Shown: in pieces, positions 15,755 through 24,311 of the stretch
Layout: every line of letters begins with the position of its first letter
Position numbering within the stretch: the stretch's first letter is position 1
DNA from: Betaproteobacteria bacterium
Lineage (GTDB): Bacteria; Pseudomonadota; Gammaproteobacteria; Burkholderiales; SG8-39
Length of the DNA stretch: 31,199 nt
Reading direction: 5' to 3'
NCBI GenBank assembly: GCA_005884335.1
Contig: VBCJ01000009.1
Coordinates: 1 to 31,199 of the forward strand
The notes under the pieces: generated by a model
Told to the model about the DNA's origin: nothing
Seen by the model: only the letters and a program-made list of their open reading frames with translations
The model's database searches: none
Translations under genes and position numbers: made by a program

Positions 15755-18700
15755 CTATGCGCTTCCCTCGCGGGTAACCCGCAATCGCTCCGCAACGAGC
15801 GCAGCGAGAACGCGTGCGTTCGCACCAATCAGCATGTCCCCGGAATCTATGCCCAGCACGCGATGGTGAATCACCTTGCCTTCCCAGAGCGCACTCCATT
15901 CGGAGGGCTCGCCCTCGCGGCGGCTGCCCCGGCGGATCGTTTCAAAGATTTCAACCGCTCGCAGGCGGCCGCTCAGCGGCTTACGCCGATAGCGATCAAG
16001 GGCAAGGAGGTTCGCTCGATAGACTCCGAGCTGATTGATCTCGCGTTGGACGCCCTTGAAGGCGTCGGCTTTCCCGAGCAAGCCGCCGAGCGCACCAAGC
16101 TTGCGCGCGATGTATGTGACACGATCGCCGTAGCCGCGACCGCGCATCTCTTCGAGATAGAGGGTCAGCCGGTCCTTCACGAAATTACCGAGCGCCAGCG
16201 CGCGCTTCAAAAGCCGGGGTATAGAAGTCGGATTCTTACTCGCCCCGCTCGTAATGCGGCGCGCTGGATCCAGCAGCCCGAGGAACGCCACTTCTTCCCC
16301 CGCTGCGAGGAGCTGACGAGCCATCTCGTAGGCGACGGTCGCACCGAAGCACGCGCCGACGAGAATGTAGGGTCCGTGCGGCTGAATCGTCTGAATCTCA
16401 CTTGCATAGCGTCTTGCCATCACGTCGATCGAATCGAGCGGCGTTGCCATTCCGTCGAGGCCTAGCGATTGCAGCCCATAGAATGGTTGTGCGAGCCCGA
16501 GTTCGCGCGAGAGCTCGGCGAAGCCTATTACGTTTCCGAACATCCCCGGCACGGCGTAGATGGCCGGCAGCGAGCCGCTGGTCGTGAGCGCGACGAGCGT
16601 GGAATAACCCTGCGGTGCTGAAGAAACGCGGTAGCTCTCGGCGAGGACGCGGACGGTCGGTGCGGCGAACAGCACTCCGAGCGGAAGCGACCGGCCGAAC
16701 TCCTTGTCGAGTCGGGCAAATAGCCGGGCCGCGAGCAGCGAGTGTCCGCCGATCTCGAAGAAATTGTCATCGAGCCCAACGCGCCCGATGCCGAGTACCT
16801 CGGCCCACAGGCGGCACATGACCCGCTCGGTCTCGTCCCTGGGCGCGACATACTCGCCGGATTCGCGCACGCCATGGACAGAAGGATCAGGCAGAGCATG
16901 CAAATCCACCTTGCCATTCGACGTCAGCGGAATCGATTCCACCGCGACGAACCAAACCGGAACCATGTAGGCCGGCAGGCGCGAGGAAAGGAAGCGCCGT
17001 AGCTCTGCGGCGTTCGGCGGATCCCGATCGGCGTGTCGCGGAACGACGTAAGCACCGAGGGCGACATCGCCCGAAGCCTGCCGCCACGCCATGACATGGG
17101 ACGCCCGCACAGCCGGGTAGCTATCCAGCGCGGAGGTGATTTCTGCCGGCTCGATACGGAACCCGCGCAGCTTCACCTGCGCGTCCACCCGTCCCAGGAA
17201 CTGGATATTGCCGTCGGGCAGGTAGCGTGCCCAGTCGCCGGTTTTGTAGAGGCGCGCCTGCGGGTCGTCGCTGAATGGGTGCGGAATAAATTTCTGGGCG
17301 CTCAGGTCGGGTCGATTCAGATAGCCCTTGGCTACCCCCACGCCGCCGATGTGCAACTCACCGGGTACGCCCACCGGCACCGGCTGCAGGTACGCATCTA
17401 GAATGTAGATCTGGACATTCGCCATCGGTCGACCGATCGGCACCTCTGTCCAGTCGCCGGTGGCGTTGGTCAAGTCGTGGCAGGTCGCTGCAACGGTTGC
17501 CTCGGTCGGTCCGTACATGTTGACCGTGCGCACAGTCGGACCGACTTCACGCAGCCATCGACGGGTGAGTTCCGGCAGCGCTCTTTCTCCTCCGATGATC
17601 ACCGCGCGGACCGATTGTGGCAGCTGGAGCGCGCGCGGTGTGAAACCGTTGACGAGTTCGTGCCAGAAGGCGGTCGGTAGGTCCAGCACGGTGATTCCCA
17701 ACCTTTCACACGTCTGAAGAAACGCCGATCCCGAGCGCGGCATCTGTTGGTCGCGTAACACGAGCGTCGCGCCGGCCGTCAAAGCGCCGAAGATTTCTTC
17801 CGCGCTAACATCGAATGCGACCGAAGCAAACTGAAGCACCCGATCGCGTGGACCGATCTGCAACTCGGCGTTGAAACACTGCGTGTAGTTCACCAACGAT
17901 CGATGCGAGACCAAAACCCCCTTGGGCACGCCGCTCGAGCCGGACGTGTAGATGACATAGATCAGGTTGTCGGGGTTGGTGACGGATGCCGGTTCGTAAT
18001 CGGGTTCGGCGGCGATCTCAAACCAGTCGGTGTCGAGACAGATCAGGATCGGGCCGGCGGGGAGCTGCGGCCGTAGATGCGCGTGCGTGAGGACCACGGC
18101 GACGTGCGCGTCGTCAAGCATCAAGGCTAGCCGCTCGCGAGGTACATAAGGATCGAGCGGCACGTAAGCGCCGCCCGCCTTCAGGATCCCGAGCAAGCCC
18201 ACTATGAGATCGAGGCTGCGCTCCATGCAAATGCCCACCAGCACCTGCGGCCCGACTCCGTGGGCGCGCAGACGATGGGCGAGCCGGTTGGCGTGTGCGT
18301 TGAGCTCGGCGTAGGTAAGCGTGTTGCCCCCGTGGACCACCGCCACTGCCTGCGGCGCCTTGGCTACCCGGGCCTCGAACAGCGTGTGGAGGCAGGCCTC
18401 TCTGGGGTAATCTGCCGCGGTGTTGTTCCACTCCACCAGCAGCCGGTGGCGATCAGCCGCGTCGAGTAGCGCGAACTGCCCGATGCGCTGTCCCGGATCG
18501 GCCACGATTGATTCGAGCAACCGCTGAAAATGGCCTGCCATGCGCTCGATCGTCGCACGCTCGAAAAGATCGGTGCAGTACTCCCAGCTTGCCTGCAGCC
18601 CCGACGCGCGCGCGCTTAGCGTCAAGGTGAGATCGAACTTGGCGTGGCGGGTCGGCAGCGCCAGGCGGCTGGCCTGCAGGCCCTCCAGCGCGAGCACCGT

Positions 18701-21664
18701 GTCGGGCGTGTTCTGCAGCGCAAAGCAGACCTGGAACAGCGGATTGCGGCTCAAATCGCGCCTCGAGGCGAACTCCTCGACCAGCTTCTCGAAGGGCACG
18801 TCCTGGTGCGTGTAGGCGGCGAGGGCGCTTTCGCGCACTCGCGCGAGTAGCTCGCGAAAGGTCGGCGCGTCCGCCAGGCTCACGCGCAGCACCAGCGTGT
18901 TGGCGAAAAATCCGATCAACCCCTCGAGCTCGGTGCGCCTGCGCCCGGCGATCGGCGTGCCCACCACAATATCCTCGACGCCGCTGTAGCGATGCAGCAG
19001 CACCTGGAATGCCGCAAGTAGCGTCATGAACGGCGTGGTGCCTGCGACGTGTCCGAGCGCCTTTACCGCTTCCGCAAGTGACTGCGGGAGTACGCTCTCC
19101 AGGCGTGCCCCGCGGTTGCTTTGCACCACCGGGCGGGTGCGGTCGGTAGGCAGCTCCAGGGTCGAGAGGTTGGCGAGCTTCGCCTTCCAGTAGCCAAGCT
19201 GCTTGTCCAGCACTTCGCCCGCGAGCCACTGGCGCTGCCAAACCGCATAGTCTGCGTACTGCAGCGCAAGTGCCGGCAACTCCGCCGCACGGCCCGCTAC
19301 CAGCGCGTTATACAGAATCGAGAGCTCACGCTCGAATAGCCCCGCCGACCAGACATCCGAGACGATGTGATGCCACACTCGCATCAGCACGTGATCGTCG
19401 TCCCCAAGACGGATAAGACTGAAGCGCGCGAGCGGACCGGTTTCGAGGTCGAAGGGCCGTTGTGCCTCGATGGTCAGGATGTCGGCCAACGCATCGTCTT
19501 GCTTCAACGCCGCCATATGGGAGAGATCGAAGCGCCGGAGATCCAGCGTCGCGTGCTCACGCACGACCTGCCGCGGCTCGTCATCGACCAAGACGTAGGT
19601 GGTCCGCAGGATCTCGTGACGACGCAGTACAGCTTGCAAGCTCCCGCGCAGCGCATCGACGTCAATGGTCCCGGTCAGTCGATGTGCGCGGCGCTCGTTG
19701 TAGGCGCGGTTGCTTGGATCGAGCCGAGCGAGAAACCATGCGCGTTGTTGCGTGTGTGAGAGGATCGATGGTTCGCGACTTTGCCGTCGAGGAATTGCCG
19801 CATCGGCGGCTTGCCCCGCCGCGCTACGGGCGCCGATAGGGGCTTTGGTTTCCGCGTTGCGAATCGCCTCGATCGAGCGCGCCATGCCGGCAACGGTGGC
19901 CCCTTCCTCGAACAGCGACTGGATAGCGAGTTCGACACCGAACAAGGCCTTGACCTGCGCGATGAGTTGGACGCCGCGCAACGAATCCCCGCCAAGGAGA
20001 AAGAAGTTCTCGTCTGGGTTGACGTGCTCGATCTTGAGCAACGTGGCCCAAAGTCCGGCGAGCGACCCTTCGAGCGGCGACAGAGACCGGATCTCTTCCG
20101 CGGCCGGCAAGGGAACGCCTTGAGCGGCGGCGTCTCGGGTCAAGCCCAGCAGTTGCGGAAGTGCATGACGGCGCAGTTTGCCGTTGTCGGTGCGTGGCAG
20201 ACGCTCGACGAAGTAAATGCGCCGCGGTACCTTCCGTAGCTCGAGGCGCCGGCCGACGTGCTGAATAACCTGCGCCTCATGGAGCGTCACGTCCGGTTGT
20301 CGAACTACTGCGGCGACGATCTCCTCCCCGAGAGTTGGGTGAGGGATGCCGAACGCAGCGGCCTCGTTCACGCCTGGCAAAGACCGAATCGCGAGGTCGA
20401 TCTCGACCGGAGAGATCTTTTCCCCGCCGCGGTTGATGATCTCTTTGATGCGCCCAGAAAGATGGATATATCCGTCCTCGTCGATGTGTCCCAGGTCGCC
20501 GGTGCGGAACCAATCCCCCACGAACGACTCTGCCGTGAGCTGTGGATCGTCGAGATAGCCGCCAAAGACGAGCGGGCCACGGACCACGATCTCGCCTTCC
20601 GCGCGAGCGCCGGCGATCGCGCCGGAGCTGTCCATGATCGCAACCTCGTTCCCCAGGGGGAGCCCGGCCGTGCCGCGTTTGCGCGGACGCGGCGGAAGCG
20701 GGTCATGGGCGATCGAAGTGGTTTCGGTCGACGAAAAGGCGACGAGCAAGGGGGCGTCAAAGGCCTGTTCGAGGCGTTCGATCTCGTCGGGATCGAGTCG
20801 TCCCAACCCGGCGCGCAGAAACCGGAGGCGGCTTTGGGCCACTGCGGGTCGGTAATCGGGCACCCGGCGCAGGATCGCGCTCAACAGAGTGAACCCGGCG
20901 TTCAAACACGTCGGCCGGTATTGCTCCAGAGCGGCGAAGAATGCGTCGACGTCGACTTCAGGAAGGCAGACGGTCGATACTCCGTTTAGAAGCGGATTCA
21001 ACCATCCGCTGCGCAAGCCGTTGCCAAGATGCATGGGCATGAGATGACAGCCCACATCGCGCGGCGAATACTCCAGCCACTCGCCCGCTACGTTCGCGTA
21101 GCGCAGCGCTTGACGGTGCTCTGCGGGTATGAGCTTCGGCCGGCCAGTCGTACCCGAGGACACCAAGACGTAGGCGAGCTGCGGACGCGCCGGCGTCGGG
21201 TTGCGAAGCGAGTCCCCGGCCCGGCCGAGATCGAGCGTGAACAGACCGACGGGTGCATCGGGCTCCATCGCAACGTCGATTTCCGCAACCCCGTGCCGCC
21301 GCGCTGCCGCGCGAACCGGATGCTCCTCCCCTTTCGGTGCCAGGATTGCCTTCGCGCCCATGCGAACGACCAATTGCGAATAGTCGTCGGGAGTGAGTGA
21401 TGGGCTGAGCGGCGCGAACGTCGATGACGCAGGGAGGGTGGCACACGCGACGGCCATTTCCGGCCGCGACGGAATAACTCCTGCGACGATATCCCCTCGC
21501 CCGATGTCCAGGCCGCCGAGGTATTTTCGAACGCGGTGGATCTGGGCAGCGAGGTCGGCGTAGGTCAGCGGTTTGCGGCCCGGTGCCTGCAACGCGGGCG
21601 CGGCCGGCCGGTCTTTGGCGAGAGCCCCAAGCGCATCTTCGATACACTCGTGCTGAAGTTTCAT
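15755..21664 (-). CDS. Non-ribosomal peptide synthetase: AMP-ligase, T, C, A, T, TE
   Basis: The 1969-residue cytoplasmic assembly line has six domains. The loading ligase is 1-505, with SSGTTGRPKL and the catalytic Lys496 (TDNGKLRR), and resembles FAT2/AAE3-type acyl-CoA synthetases. Carrier 1 has Ser561 (LGGDSL). The condensation domain is about 632-1075 (HHIVSDVWS, His766, Asp770). The amino-acid adenylation domain is 1092-1590. Carrier 2 has Ser1642 (GGHSL). The thioesterase is about 1690-1965. The adenylation pocket reads D-V-E-D-I-G-M-V-A-K; acidic residues at two pocket positions suggest a basic amino acid (inference). The thioesterase nucleophile is Cys1772 (GACFG), Asp1799 is present, and the usual His position is Ser1941. 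The predicted product is a carboxylic acid joined to one amino acid. There is an AGGA close before the ATG. Confidence 0.95.
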   Translation of the reverse strand: MKLQHECIEDALGALAKDRPAAPALQAPGRKPLTYADLAAQIHRVRKYLGGLDIGRGDIVAGVIPSRPEMAVACATLPASSTFAPLSPSLTPDDYSQLVVRMGAKAILAPKGEEHPVRAAARRHGVAEIDVAMEPDAPVGLFTLDLGRAGDSLRNPTPARPQLAYVLVSSGTTGRPKLIPAEHRQALRYANVAGEWLEYSPRDVGCHLMPMHLGNGLRSGWLNPLLNGVSTVCLPEVDVDAFFAALEQYRPTCLNAGFTLLSAILRRVPDYRPAVAQSRLRFLRAGLGRLDPDEIERLEQAFDAPLLVAFSSTETTSIAHDPLPPRPRKRGTAGLPLGNEVAIMDSSGAIAGARAEGEIVVRGPLVFGGYLDDPQLTAESFVGDWFRTGDLGHIDEDGYIHLSGRIKEIINRGGEKISPVEIDLAIRSLPGVNEAAAFGIPHPTLGEEIVAAVVRQPDVTLHEAQVIQHVGRRLELRKVPRRIYFVERLPRTDNGKLRRHALPQLLGLTRDAAAQGVPLPAAEEIRSLSPLEGSLAGLWATLLKIEHVNPDENFFLLGGDSLRGVQLIAQVKALFGVELAIQSLFEEGATVAGMARSIEAIRNAETKAPIGARSAAGQAADAAIPRRQSREPSILSHTQQRAWFLARLDPSNRAYNERRAHRLTGTIDVDALRGSLQAVLRRHEILRTTYVLVDDEPRQVVREHATLDLRRFDLSHMAALKQDDALADILTIEAQRPFDLETGPLARFSLIRLGDDDHVLMRVWHHIVSDVWSAGLFERELSILYNALVAGRAAELPALALQYADYAVWQRQWLAGEVLDKQLGYWKAKLANLSTLELPTDRTRPVVQSNRGARLESVLPQSLAEAVKALGHVAGTTPFMTLLAAFQVLLHRYSGVEDIVVGTPIAGRRRTELEGLIGFFANTLVLRVSLADAPTFRELLARVRESALAAYTHQDVPFEKLVEEFASRRDLSRNPLFQVCFALQNTPDTVLALEGLQASRLALPTRHAKFDLTLTLSARASGLQASWEYCTDLFERATIERMAGHFQRLLESIVADPGQRIGQFALLDAADRHRLLVEWNNTAADYPREACLHTLFEARVAKAPQAVAVVHGGNTLTYAELNAHANRLAHRLRAHGVGPQVLVGICMERSLDLIVGLLGILKAGGAYVPLDPYVPRERLALMLDDAHVAVVLTHAHLRPQLPAGPILICLDTDWFEIAAEPDYEPASVTNPDNLIYVIYTSGSSGVPKGVLVSHRSLVNYTQCFNAELQIGPRDRVLQFASVAFDVSAEEIFGALTAGATLVLRDQQMPRSGSAFLQTCERLGITVLDLPTAFWHELVNGFTPRALQLPQSVRAVIIGGERALPELTRRWLREVGPTVRTVNMYGPTEATVAATCHDLTNATGDWTEVPIGRPMANVQIYILDAYLQPVPVGVPGELHIGGVGVAKGYLNRPDLSAQKFIPHPFSDDPQARLYKTGDWARYLPDGNIQFLGRVDAQVKLRGFRIEPAEITSALDSYPAVRASHVMAWRQASGDVALGAYVVPRHADRDPPNAAELRRFLSSRLPAYMVPVWFVAVESIPLTSNGKVDLHALPDPSVHGVRESGEYVAPRDETERVMCRLWAEVLGIGRVGLDDNFFEIGGHSLLAARLFARLDKEFGRSLPLGVLFAAPTVRVLAESYRVSSAPQGYSTLVALTTSGSLPAIYAVPGMFGNVIGFAELSRELGLAQPFYGLQSLGLDGMATPLDSIDVMARRYASEIQTIQPHGPYILVGACFGATVAYEMARQLLAAGEEVAFLGLLDPARRITSGASKNPTSIPRLLKRALALGNFVKDRLTLYLEEMRGRGYGDRVTYIARKLGALGGLLGKADAFKGVQREINQLGVYRANLLALDRYRRKPLSGRLRAVEIFETIRRGSRREGEPSEWSALWEGKVIHHRVLGIDSGDMLIGANARVLAALVAERLRVTREGSA

Positions 21665-21721
21665 GATCCTGCAGATCGAATCGTAGATGTCAAGGATCGG
21701 AAGGGTGGGCGATCGCGGGTT

Positions 21722-23245
21722 CTAGCGAAAGCGAGTGCCACTGCGCTTGCGGGCGACGCCTGCCAGCTTTGCGGCACGTTCGAGTAGCCAGGCTTCTGCG
21801 CTGTCAGGATCACCTCGCCACCACCACCAAAGCAAGAGGATGGTCGCGGCGTACACGAGCGCACCGCCGGCGGAGACGAGCACGACGTAAGCGATCTGAC
21901 CGGACAGGCTCGACGTCAGCACCGCGCAATAGGTTTTGATGGCGAGAACGGCACCGATCATCGCGAGCGAACCCGCGCCGGGCCGCCAGAGGATATCGAG
22001 CAGGTCGCGGCGCCCGAACTCGATCGCTCTGCCAAGCAGCTGAAAGTTGAGCGGGGCCGTGACGACAGACGCTGTAAGCATCGCTGCGACCGCACCTTGG
22101 GCGGCGTAAGAAGGCACCCACCAGAGCATCAGCGGGACCGAAATGCATGGATGGGCGGCGAGCACCAGACTCGTCGCGCGCGACATGCCGACCGCAAGAT
22201 TCACGTAGTGCACCGTGCTTAGCAGCACCGCTAGTATGCCGTTGATCGATAATATCTGGATTAAGGGCACGGTCTCCTTCCACTTGGCGCCAAGGAGGAT
22301 CAGGACGATCGGCTCGGCGAGCAGGCTCAAACCAATTCCAGCGGGCAATATGAGGAGGAGCAGGATCGAAGTGACTTTCAGGTATTGCCGTCGCAGCAGT
22401 GCTCGATCATCAGCGAGCTTGACGTAGCCAGGAAATACTGCCCGGTGCACCGATGCCGCCAGCTCGCGGGTCGGGACCCTTACGACTTCACGCGCGATCG
22501 TGAACGATCCGAGCGCGGCCGTGCCGGCCCATCGACCCACAATCAGGTCCGCCATGCGCGAATAGAAAAACTCGACCAACCTCGTGACGAACAGCCATCT
22601 GGAGAAAGTCATCAGCTGACCGAGCGCTGCCAGGGAAGGCCGCGGACGAAACGGGTGGAGCGCGTAGCTGAGCGCCACGCCAATGCAGGTCCCGGCCAGA
22701 GTTCCCGCGAGCAGTGCCCAATAGCTTCGCAGGGCGAACGCGAGCGGAATCGTGACCAGCACGGTTGTTGCGAATCTTTTCGTGAGGAGATACTTGAATT
22801 CCTTGTCGAACGCCATCTCCTTGCGAAACGCGATGACACCGACGTTCTCGAAGCCCTGGATCGCGCGCCCGAACCCCAGCACGACCATGACTGACACGAG
22901 CTGGGGATCGCCATAGAACCCGGCAGCCGGCGCAGCGAGGCAGGCGACCACAAGTCCCATCCCAAGGCCAAACAGCACGTTGAAAGTCCACACCGTGTCG
23001 AACTGCTGGCGGCCGGCGTCCGGCTGCTGGATGAGAGCCGTGTCGAGACCGAAGGCACCGAGCAGTTCCAGTATTGCGATTACGGACGTCGCAAGCGCGA
23101 TCAGGCCGAAATCTTCCGGGACGAGGAGGCGCGCAAGAATGACCGTGCTGATGAGCCCCATACACCGGTCGATGAGCATGAATAGCACCGTCCAGGCTGC
23201 GCCTGTCGCCATCTGGCCGTTGACCGATTTCGACCGGCCCGCCAT
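21722..23245 (-). CDS. Wzx-like MOP-family flippase
   Basis: The 507-residue integral membrane protein has about 12-14 hydrophobic segments and the N-terminal pattern of polysaccharide-transport family flippases (ILARLLVPEDFGLIALATS, then FGLDTALIQQ). These proteins turn lipid-linked sugars or other amphiphiles across the inner membrane. It lies 57 bases upstream of the NRPS on the same strand and is probably co-transcribed, so export of the NRPS product is a fair guess. No glycosyltransferase is nearby, which makes an ordinary polysaccharide role less likely. The third in-frame codon after an upstream ATG (23254) is ATG at 23245. The latter was chosen because GGAG lies nine bases before it, whereas it abuts the first. 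Confidence 0.9.
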   Translation of the reverse strand: MAGRSKSVNGQMATGAAWTVLFMLIDRCMGLISTVILARLLVPEDFGLIALATSVIAILELLGAFGLDTALIQQPDAGRQQFDTVWTFNVLFGLGMGLVVACLAAPAAGFYGDPQLVSVMVVLGFGRAIQGFENVGVIAFRKEMAFDKEFKYLLTKRFATTVLVTIPLAFALRSYWALLAGTLAGTCIGVALSYALHPFRPRPSLAALGQLMTFSRWLFVTRLVEFFYSRMADLIVGRWAGTAALGSFTIAREVVRVPTRELAASVHRAVFPGYVKLADDRALLRRQYLKVTSILLLLILPAGIGLSLLAEPIVLILLGAKWKETVPLIQILSINGILAVLLSTVHYVNLAVGMSRATSLVLAAHPCISVPLMLWWVPSYAAQGAVAAMLTASVVTAPLNFQLLGRAIEFGRRDLLDILWRPGAGSLAMIGAVLAIKTYCAVLTSSLSGQIAYVVLVSAGGALVYAATILLLWWWWRGDPDSAEAWLLERAAKLAGVARKRSGTRFR

Positions 23246-23293
23246 GAGTACCATCTCCGCTGATCTGAATGAGCCCAGTCCCGTTCCGACCGG

Positions 23294-23437
23294 CTACCCT
23301 GCAAATATTAACAGCAGAACGGCGAACCGCATGACGTCCGCGAGCAACCAGGTGGCAATTTTTACGGGCCCGATCACCCGCCCCCTGCCCGCATTGGACC
23401 TTGCATTTGCTTGGAAATCGCGAACGACTAGTACCAT
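23294..23437 (-). CDS. Possible 47-residue single-pass membrane peptide
   Basis: The ATG at 23437 lies inside the end of the acyltransferase gene, with GTGAGG shortly upstream. The peptide has a polar, Arg/Asn/Gly-rich first half and a hydrophobic C-terminus (WLLADVMRFAVLLLIFAG) that could be one membrane helix. It ends 49 bases before the flippase start, so it could be the first gene of that unit. I do not recognise it. The rest of the 23246-23427 gap shows nothing else. Confidence 0.28.
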   Translation of the reverse strand: MVLVVRDFQANARSNAGRGRVIGPVKIATWLLADVMRFAVLLLIFAG

Positions 23438-24297
23438 TTGGCCTCACCTGGTGGCCGGGTCTTGAAACGCTTGTGTGTCCAGAAGTATTGCTCGGGCATT
23501 TCGCGCACGCGCTCCTCGATGAACGCGTTCATGCGACGCGCGTCCGCAGCATCGTCATCGCCCGGAAAATCCTCCCAGACCGGATAGCACCGCAGCTCGT
23601 ATCCGGCGCCGCCCGGCAGCGCGCGCGTCACACAGGGCAGCACGCGGGCGCCGCTGAGCCGGGTCATGCGCGAAAGTCCGGTGATGGTCGCGGCCGAGGC
23701 GGCGAAGAAAGGCACGAAAATCGCGTCGCGAGGCCCGTAGTCCTGATCGGGCAGATAGTAAAACGGAATCCCCTCTTTCAGCGCGGCGAGCGCCGGGCGC
23801 ACGCCCTCCTGGCGGGATATCGCGAGCTGGCGCCCGAACCGCGTTCGCCCGGAAAGGAGCAACGCGTCGAAGAAAGCGTCCTTCTGTCTCGCGTAGATCC
23901 CCGCCATGTCGATTTCGCAGGTCAGGCGGGTGCAGCCCGCGTCCAGCCCGACGAAGTGCGGCGCGAGCAGGATGAGCGGCTGTCCCTTGAGCGCGCGGAT
24001 CCGCTCGAGTCCCACAATTTTCACGAGCCGCATCACGCGTTCGCGCCGTCCCCACCACAGAATCGAGCGTTCGAGGACGCTCCGGCCGAAGGCGCGGAAG
24101 TGCGCTTTGGCAAGGTCGAGACGCTCCTTTTCCGTCATCTCCGGGAAGCAGCGCGAAAGATTGATTAGACAGACGTTGCGCCGTTCGCGTCCAAGGATGT
24201 ACAGCAGCGAACCCAGAGCGGAGCCGATCGGAGCGAGCAGGGCAAGCGGCAGGAAGTGCAGTATCCAAACGACGGCAACGGCAATTCGGGTCAGCAA
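23428..24297 (-). CDS. lpxL: LpxL/HtrB-like lipid A biosynthesis acyltransferase
   Basis: The 289-residue inner-membrane enzyme transfers a secondary acyl chain to lipid A precursors. It has an N-terminal membrane helix (about 5-30) and the HX4D catalytic motif APHFVGLDAG (near 112-121). Typical family motifs follow, including LPDQDYG, VPFF and the C-terminal YFWTHKRFKTRPPGE. The C-terminus is complete, so the inserted block downstream did not damage it. The start is TTG at 24297, with AGGGGA eight bases upstream; no ATG fits. It lies 14 bases behind the second acyltransferase gene. Confidence 0.92.
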   Translation of the reverse strand: MLTRIAVAVVWILHFLPLALLAPIGSALGSLLYILGRERRNVCLINLSRCFPEMTEKERLDLAKAHFRAFGRSVLERSILWWGRRERVMRLVKIVGLERIRALKGQPLILLAPHFVGLDAGCTRLTCEIDMAGIYARQKDAFFDALLLSGRTRFGRQLAISRQEGVRPALAALKEGIPFYYLPDQDYGPRDAIFVPFFAASAATITGLSRMTRLSGARVLPCVTRALPGGAGYELRCYPVWEDFPGDDDAADARRMNAFIEERVREMPEQYFWTHKRFKTRPPGEAKWY

Positions 24298-24311
24298 GGC
24301 GGGCTTCCCCT

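Larger units (their letters stand above)
14784..23427. other. Probable inserted secondary-metabolite region (PPTase, NRPS, flippase)
   Basis: This block lies between the intact stop of a lipid A acyltransferase gene and the point where dapF loses its 5' end. In related betaproteobacteria these two genes are commonly close neighbours (family knowledge, not checked here). All genes in it concern non-ribosomal synthesis or export. No integrase, transposase, tRNA or clear flanking repeat is visible, so the mechanism of arrival is unknown. The boundaries are approximate: the left one is sharp at the dapF break, and the right one lies between 23246 and 23427. Confidence 0.6.

Noticed and set aside
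14784..23427. Target-site duplications or inverted repeats at the island ends
   Set aside because: I compared the sequence around 14784 with 23246-23427 by eye and found no shared repeat beyond very short words.
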